DNA of 18,915 nucleotides from an uncultured Prevotella sp. (GTDB taxonomy: Bacteria > Bacteroidota > Bacteroidia > Bacteroidales > Bacteroidaceae). Within the stretch, counting starts at the first letter, position 1. Each line of letters starts with the position of its first letter. Shown here piece by piece: positions 15,320 to 18,915 of this stretch. Location of the stretch: assembly GCA_900541335.1 (NCBI GenBank), contig UQJC01000040.1, positions 1-18,915 on the forward strand, read 5' to 3'. The translations under genes were made by a program, and so were the position numbers. Under the pieces are notes generated by a model, which searched no databases, was not told where the DNA came from, and worked only from the letters and a program-made list of their open reading frames with translations.

Positions 15320-15522
15320 TATGGAACTGCTTTTTTTAGCTTGAGCAACGCTTTATTCTTTATTGAAACGATGATTGGGTAGAAGTAGAGAGGGAGATTC
15401 TTTGATGAAAGATGGCTGTTTAAGAATGATAGTTTTCAATATTCTTTCTTGATATGATAAGTTACTTGTAGTTGCAAAGCAAGAAAGTACTTGGGAGCTA
15501 TCTCTACTATATAAAGTGGGTG
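15320..15522. other. Non-coding stretch between the array end and the rpmB promoter
   Basis: No gene, RNA gene or convincing terminator is seen. The sequence is AT-rich and contains only very short inverted repeats. It is the trailer side of the CRISPR array; bases near 15500-15522 appear to be the decayed remainder of the terminal repeat. Confidence 0.6.
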
Positions 15523-15541
15523 TTATAAAGGCATTATAGCC
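15523..15541 (-). repeat. Decayed terminal CRISPR repeat
   Basis: The first 19 nt of the repeat (crRNA sense) are intact, but the handle half is replaced by unrelated sequence in which only GTAGAGAT remains recognisable. The UCUAC arm is lost, so a Cas12a handle cannot form. It marks the oldest, trailer end of the array. Confidence 0.85.
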
Positions 15542-15937
15542 GGACAGGAATAGGAGACCTGCCGCACTACGTATCTACAATAGTAGAAATTATAAAGGCA
15601 TTATAGCCCCCAGCCGTTCGGGAAGATATATATGAAAAATCTACAATAGTAGAAATTATAAAGGCATTATAGCCGTACCCGTTGCTGGTTTTTCAATGTT
15701 TGCCAATCTACAATAGTAGAAATTATAAAGGCATTATAGCCCTCACAAACTTGATTTCCCACTTGCCCGAATCTACAATAGTAGAAATTATAAAGGCATT
15801 ATAGCCCCTGCGTATATCGGTTATCGGCTTTGCTTATCTACAATAGTAGAAATTATAAAGGCATTATAGCCAGAAAAAGGGCTAGTAGAGGAGTAAGGAT
15901 TATCTACAATAGTAGAAATTATAAAGGCATTATAGCC

Positions 15938-15967
15938 TAATTTCTTCGTTTTTGTTTGGCTGTTTCA
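15938..15967 (-). other. Spacer 21 from the leader, near-twin of spacer 12
   Basis: This 30-nt spacer aligns with the spacer at 16519-16546 in the same register: 24 of 28 positions match. In one plus-strand frame both encode FFVFVWLF, and every difference inside that octapeptide is silent. Confidence 0.9.
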
Positions 15968-16518
15968 ATCTACAATAGTAGAAATTATAAAGGCATTATA
16001 GCCTAGCGAGGCGGAAAACCTGATTGCACAGATCTACAATAGTAGAAATTATAAAGGCATTATAGCCAAAGGTACTGGTAATCTTATTATTATGCTATCT
16101 ACAATAGTAGAAATTATAAAGGCATTATAGCCCAAAAAAACGATGGCTACATCAAGAAAATCTACAATAGTAGAAATTATAAAGGCATTATAGCCTATCG
16201 GATTGGCAGTATTACTCAGGTGATCTACAATAGTAGAAATTATAAAGGCATTATAGCCACGCGGAAAGGCGCGGTTGTTTTGTTTTATCTACAATAGTAG
16301 AAATTATAAAGGCATTATAGCCGTCAAACTCATCAAGAAAAAGTATGCAAGATCTACAATAGTAGAAATTATAAAGGCATTATAGCCCAACTTCTCGTTC
16401 TTTCGGTTCCTAAACCATCTACAATAGTAGAAATTATAAAGGCATTATAGCCTCGACGAGAAAAGAACCTTTGAGGACAGATATCTACAATAGTAGAAAT
16501 TATAAAGGCATTATAGCC

Positions 16519-16546
16519 TTTTCTTCGTTTTCGTTTGGTTATTTCA
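16519..16546 (-). other. Spacer 12 from the leader, near-twin of spacer 21
   Basis: A 28-nt spacer homologous to that at 15938-15967. The internal differences are TTT to TTC (Phe) and CTG to TTA (Leu), which is the pattern of diverged coding alleles rather than of duplication inside the array. Confidence 0.9.
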
Positions 16547-17109
16547 ATCTACAATAGTAGAAATTATAAAGGCATTATAGCCATATACAATCTATTTAAT
16601 TAGGATAATCAATCTACAATAGTAGAAATTATAAAGGCATTATAGCCCGACTTCCTGTACCCATTTGTCGAACGATTTATCTACAATAGTAGAAATTATA
16701 AAGGCATTATAGCCTCAAAATCTTTCAAGTCCATTTCTTGTTATTATCTACAATAGTAGAAATTATAAAGGCATTATAGCCAACCCGGACCGAACATGGG
16801 AAAGTTACCAATCTACAATAGTAGAAATTATAAAGGCATTATAGCCCCGGGAAAGTGTGGCTTGGTGTGCTTTCGGGATCTACAATAGTAGAAATTATAA
16901 AGGCATTATAGCCACATCGGTGGATTTGGCTTGGATATAAATTATCTACAATAGTAGAAATTATAAAGGCATTATAGCCTCCTCATCGTTAAACTCATTC
17001 TTGGCCGGATCTACAATAGTAGAAATTATAAAGGCATTATAGCCAAGCAATAGACATTATCAATTACCCCTCTATCTACAATAGTAGAAATTATAAAGGC
17101 ATTATAGCC

Positions 17110-17137
17110 GGTTCGACTCCCCTCCCTGCCACGATTA
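17110..17137 (-). other. Spacer 3 from the leader, matching the 3' end of a tRNA gene
   Basis: On the plus strand the spacer starts with GGTTCGACTCC, the exact T-loop (B-box) consensus GGTTCGANTCC. Then come CCT, finishing the T-stem 3' side, CCCTGCC as a 7-nt acceptor strand, A as discriminator, and six flanking bases. It is a 28-nt piece only, not a tRNA gene. Confidence 0.75.
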
Positions 17138-17315
17138 ATCTACAATAGTAGAAATTATAAAGGCATTATAGCCATGGTCTGACACTCGTCAAGAGTGGAT
17201 AAGATCTACAATAGTAGAAATTATAAAGGCATTATAGCCCGAAGAAGGGGTCAGTCAGAAGGACTTTGATCTACAATAGTAGAAATTATAAAGGCATTAT
17301 AGCCTTATCTGAGTG

Positions 17316-17323
17316 CAAAGATA
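17316..17323 (-). promoter_or_regulatory. -7 promoter box of the CRISPR array
   Basis: The minus strand reads TATCTTTG, an exact TAnnTTTG match, 11 bp before the first repeat. The pre-crRNA would start only a few bases upstream of the repeat. No clear TTTG box lies 19-21 nt further upstream. Confidence 0.55.
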
Positions 17324-17396
17324 TAATGAATGTTTTGAATATCAGTGCATTTGTGGAGTTATATTTTAAAGTAAAAAATCCCCCCTTTCTCTCTAT

Positions 17397-17422
17397 GTAT
17401 CTTAGCAAGATACTTTTTATTT
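17397..17422 (+). terminator. Plus-strand stem-loop with T-tract inside the leader
   Basis: GTATCTT and AAGATAC form a 7-bp stem with a 3-nt loop, followed on the plus strand by TTTTTATTT. The orientation would stop transcripts running from the array towards cas2, antisense to the crRNA. The stem is AT-rich, so it may be weak. Confidence 0.5.
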
Positions 17423-17492
17423 GATTGAAAATCAGAGGAAAAAGATTGCTTTTGGAGTTGGAGACTTTTCTTATATAGACCAAGGTTTGTCA

Positions 17493-17762
17493 TTATAGGA
17501 AAACAATGTCTTTATCGCGATGAATTGCATTACCATATTTTCTTAGACGCTCCTTTTCTATATCAAATATAATAACACTATCTGATAGATTAAAGTGTTT
17601 TGCGTAGCTCTCAATTTTAGTGCAGAGGTTATTTATTACTCTTTGAGTATTGGTTACTTCATAAACAGAATATTGTAGTCTGATAGCTCCATGTTTGGTA
17701 AGCATTCGTGAGAATCGACCTCTGATTAAGTCGTCCGTTATATCGTAGCTAATAATAATCAT
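17493..17762 (-). CDS. cas2: CRISPR-associated endonuclease Cas2 (89 aa)
   Basis: The small ferredoxin-like adaptation protein that forms the core of the Cas1-Cas2 integrase. It begins MIIISYDITDDLIRGRFSRML, with the conserved Asp (D7) after the first strand, and continues with AIRLQYSVYEV, the usual second and third strands, and DSVIIFDI. The length is typical. It starts 65 bp after cas1 and lies next to the leader, the usual place in type V-A loci (cas12a-cas4-cas1-cas2-array). The cas region looks more AT-rich than the housekeeping genes to its left, as is common for transferred defence genes. Confidence 0.95.
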   Translation of the reverse strand: MIIISYDITDDLIRGRFSRMLTKHGAIRLQYSVYEVTNTQRVINNLCTKIESYAKHFNLSDSVIIFDIEKERLRKYGNAIHRDKDIVFL

Positions 17763-17827
17763 GATAATTGGTATTTAGCATAGAAAACACAACTCTCCGC
17801 TTCTTAGCTGAAGAGGGCAATGTTATA

Positions 17828-18808
17828 TTATAGATGAAATTTGGGATAGTGATCTATTGACTTTTGCCCCATAAAGCAACGATAGTAGGATTGTACATAT
17901 AGAAAGATCTCTCCTTTTTTACTGATGAGTGTTTTATAAAATACTTGGTAGTATGTAGCAGACTTGTTACGTTTGAGTCTGTATTCATGTTTGACAAGCT
18001 CAAAGTCCTCAGTTGTAAACTGTTTTCGATGAAAGGCTAATAGAACTGTGTGATCTATGAGGCATCGGAAGGGTTCTATGAGATCGCAAACCAATGATTT
18101 ACGTTTAAACCAAATGCGGTGATAGATTCCGATGTAGAGATCAAAACCAAACATCCGGAGGAAGCACTCCATGAAATTAAAGAGAATGGTATAGCCAATG
18201 TCTAAGGTTACATTGATGGCGTCTGACTTCATACGAGGCTTTCGACCTTGCCAATTCAAAGATTGGAAATAGGCAGCGAAGAATGTACGTGCTACAACTC
18301 CTTCCTTTCCTAGTAAAGCATTGTAGTCATTGACTTCTGCAATAGAAGCGTATGCGGCTTCGCATTGTTTTATGGCTGCAAGGGTGAGTTCGTCCTTTCT
18401 GCGTGTCTTTCTCAAGGCTCGTAGCTGGTTGCTGATTTTGTTTTCTACCAAGAGTCTGGCAATGGAAAGATCGTTAACAGAGAAGGCATGTTGTCGCTGT
18501 CTTAACAGATAGTTGGCTTCAGCTGCATCGGCCCAGTAAAAAACGGGTCGGAGATTGGGCTTTGTAACTATCAGAGCCAGGTTATACTTCTTGCATTTTT
18601 CCAACAATGGAGTGGTGATGGTTATATGGCCAATAACGAAAAGTGCAAGCACTTTTTGAAAAGGAAATTTGGTAAGGGTGACTTGCTCACCATCTTCTTT
18701 TTTCTCTTGTAGGTAGAGTTCGCCATTATTTACGCGTAGGCTCTTGTCATGCGCAATGCAGTTAATGACAAACACCGTTTTGTTTTCAATATCTTTATGT
18801 GTAAACAT
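17828..18808 (-). CDS. cas1: CRISPR-associated integrase Cas1 (326 aa)
   Basis: The integrase subunit that inserts new spacers at the leader end. With the ATG at 18808 it begins MFTHKDIENKTVFVINC. The N-terminal beta domain leads to a helical catalytic domain with the conserved Glu at E169 (LLGKEGVVARTFF), the His at H230 (IGIYHR) and the acidic pair D242 and E245 (CDLIEPFR), all intact. The segment DAINVTLDIGYTILFNFMEC matches the usual LN-GY-LY stretch. The frame can be extended to a GTG at 18829, deeper inside cas4. The ATG is preferred: it overlaps the cas4 stop by 14 bp and has GAGG a few bases upstream. Cas1 should work with Cas2 and Cas4 to select and integrate spacers with the proper PAM. 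Confidence 0.95.
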   Translation of the reverse strand: MFTHKDIENKTVFVINCIAHDKSLRVNNGELYLQEKKEDGEQVTLTKFPFQKVLALFVIGHITITTPLLEKCKKYNLALIVTKPNLRPVFYWADAAEANYLLRQRQHAFSVNDLSIARLLVENKISNQLRALRKTRRKDELTLAAIKQCEAAYASIAEVNDYNALLGKEGVVARTFFAAYFQSLNWQGRKPRMKSDAINVTLDIGYTILFNFMECFLRMFGFDLYIGIYHRIWFKRKSLVCDLIEPFRCLIDHTVLLAFHRKQFTTEDFELVKHEYRLKRNKSATYYQVFYKTLISKKGEIFLYVQSYYRCFMGQKSIDHYPKFHL

Positions 18809-18915
18809 TGTCCTCAGTAGTTTTGTCACACAGATTGCAGTAGATGCAATGCATACATTTATTCTGATTAATGTGTAGGGGTTGATTGGGAGTGTATTCT
18901 CTGAAAGAATGGATA
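18795..18915 (-). CDS. cas4: CRISPR-associated exonuclease Cas4, C-terminal 39 residues
   Basis: The open frame enters from the right edge and stops at 18795. Its tail contains NKCMHCIYCNLCDK. The spacing of the first, second and fourth Cys (C-x2-C-x5-C) is the one used by Cas4 proteins to hold their [4Fe-4S] cluster together with an N-terminal Cys that lies outside the window. An additional Cys is present between them. Cas4 trims prespacers and checks the PAM during adaptation. The stop overlaps the start of cas1, showing one operon. The gene is cut only by the window edge; nothing suggests it is broken. Confidence 0.85.
   Translation of the reverse strand, partial: IHSFREYTPNQPLHINQNKCMHCIYCNLCDKTTEDNVYT

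Larger units (their letters stand above)
15523..17304 (-). CRISPR. Type V-A CRISPR array: 27 intact 36-bp repeats, 1 decayed terminal repeat, 27 spacers
   Basis: The crRNA strand is the minus strand, transcribed from right to left. The 36-bp repeat begins GGCTATAATGCC and ends in AATTTCTACTATTGTAGAT, which holds the Cas12a handle (TCTAC, 4-nt loop TATT, GTAGA). Repeat starts on the plus strand are 15573, 15639, 15706, 15771, 15836, 15902, 15968, 16032, 16097, 16160, 16223, 16287, 16352, 16417, 16483, 16547, 16612, 16679, 16746, 16811, 16878, 16944, 17009, 17074, 17138, 17204 and 17269. All 27 appear identical. Spacers are 27-31 nt. The leader-proximal end is at 17304, next to cas2. The terminal repeat (15523-15541) keeps only its first 19 nt. 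The repeat's first half can also fold (TATAA and TTATA around a 5-nt loop). The effector gene itself is not in the window. Confidence 0.98.
17305..17492 (-). promoter_or_regulatory. CRISPR leader
   Basis: An AT-rich, non-coding 188-bp interval between the cas2 stop and the first repeat, where a V-A leader is expected. It holds a promoter box next to the first repeat and a stem-loop oriented to the plus strand. A minus-strand reading frame here runs into the first repeat and is not considered a gene. Confidence 0.8.

Noticed and set aside
15523..15541. A tracrRNA anti-repeat
   Set aside because: The partial repeat has the same orientation as the array and simply ends it. Cas12a systems need no tracrRNA.
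15938..16546. Duplication within the array as the cause of the twin spacers
   Set aside because: The spacers differ in length and at four positions, with silent codon changes in the shared frame, and their neighbours are unrelated.
16847..16877. A spacer able to pair with itself (GAAAG with CTTTC)
   Set aside because: The pairing is short and expected by chance among 27 spacers; no functional claim can be supported.
17110..17137. A tRNA gene in the array
   Set aside because: Only 28 bp of a tRNA 3' end is present, exactly filling one spacer between two repeats.
17286..17483. A 65-codon minus-strand frame in the leader
   Set aside because: It runs from the leader into the first CRISPR repeat, has no family resemblance, and overlaps the array promoter box.

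Overview
This window looks like the chromosome of a member of the Bacteroidota, probably the Bacteroidales and most like Prevotellaceae or Porphyromonadaceae. The evidence is RprX/RprY-type regulators, the order rpmB-rpmG-DUF4295-ftsY-rimO-HU, HU domains of the kind found in Bacteroidetes envelope proteins, and repeated promoter boxes of the Bacteroidetes form TAnnTTTG (one with a TTTG box 19 nt upstream). Every supported gene lies on the minus strand, so the window is best read from right to left.

Right end (about 15520-18915): a type V-A (Cas12a-type) CRISPR-Cas locus. In transcription order it holds the 3' end of cas4, cas1, cas2, a leader with a promoter box just before the first repeat, and an array of 27 intact 36-bp repeats plus one decayed terminal repeat (27 spacers). 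The effector is not in the window. The repeat ends in the classic Cas12a crRNA handle, and cas4 enters from the right edge, so a cas12a gene is predicted just beyond position 18915. Two spacers match diverged versions of one coding sequence, and a third is the 3' end of a tRNA gene.

Middle (about 9970-15320): translation and secretion housekeeping genes. rpmB, rpmG and a 52-aa DUF4295 gene form an operon with a full promoter and an intrinsic terminator. They are followed by ftsY, rimO (ribosomal protein S12 methylthiotransferase), an HU gene, and a gene for an HU-domain protein with one membrane helix and a periplasmic LysM domain.

Left-middle (about 4150-9740): a second membrane-anchored HU-like protein, this one ending in a SPOR domain; a zinc-ribbon/FHA protein; a small secreted protein; a ComF-type phosphoribosyltransferase; and the two-component pair rprX-rprY. 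The HU-SPOR and HU-LysM proteins each join a DNA-binding-type domain in the cytoplasm to a peptidoglycan-binding domain in the periplasm. This is the most interesting signal outside the CRISPR locus.

Left end (1-4030): rmuC, a perfect 20-bp inverted repeat, then an operon coupled by TAATG overlaps. The operon encodes an outer-membrane beta-barrel protein, a LicC-like nucleotidyltransferase, and a second, degenerate nucleotidyltransferase cut by the window edge. It is probably involved in decorating a surface polymer or lipid.
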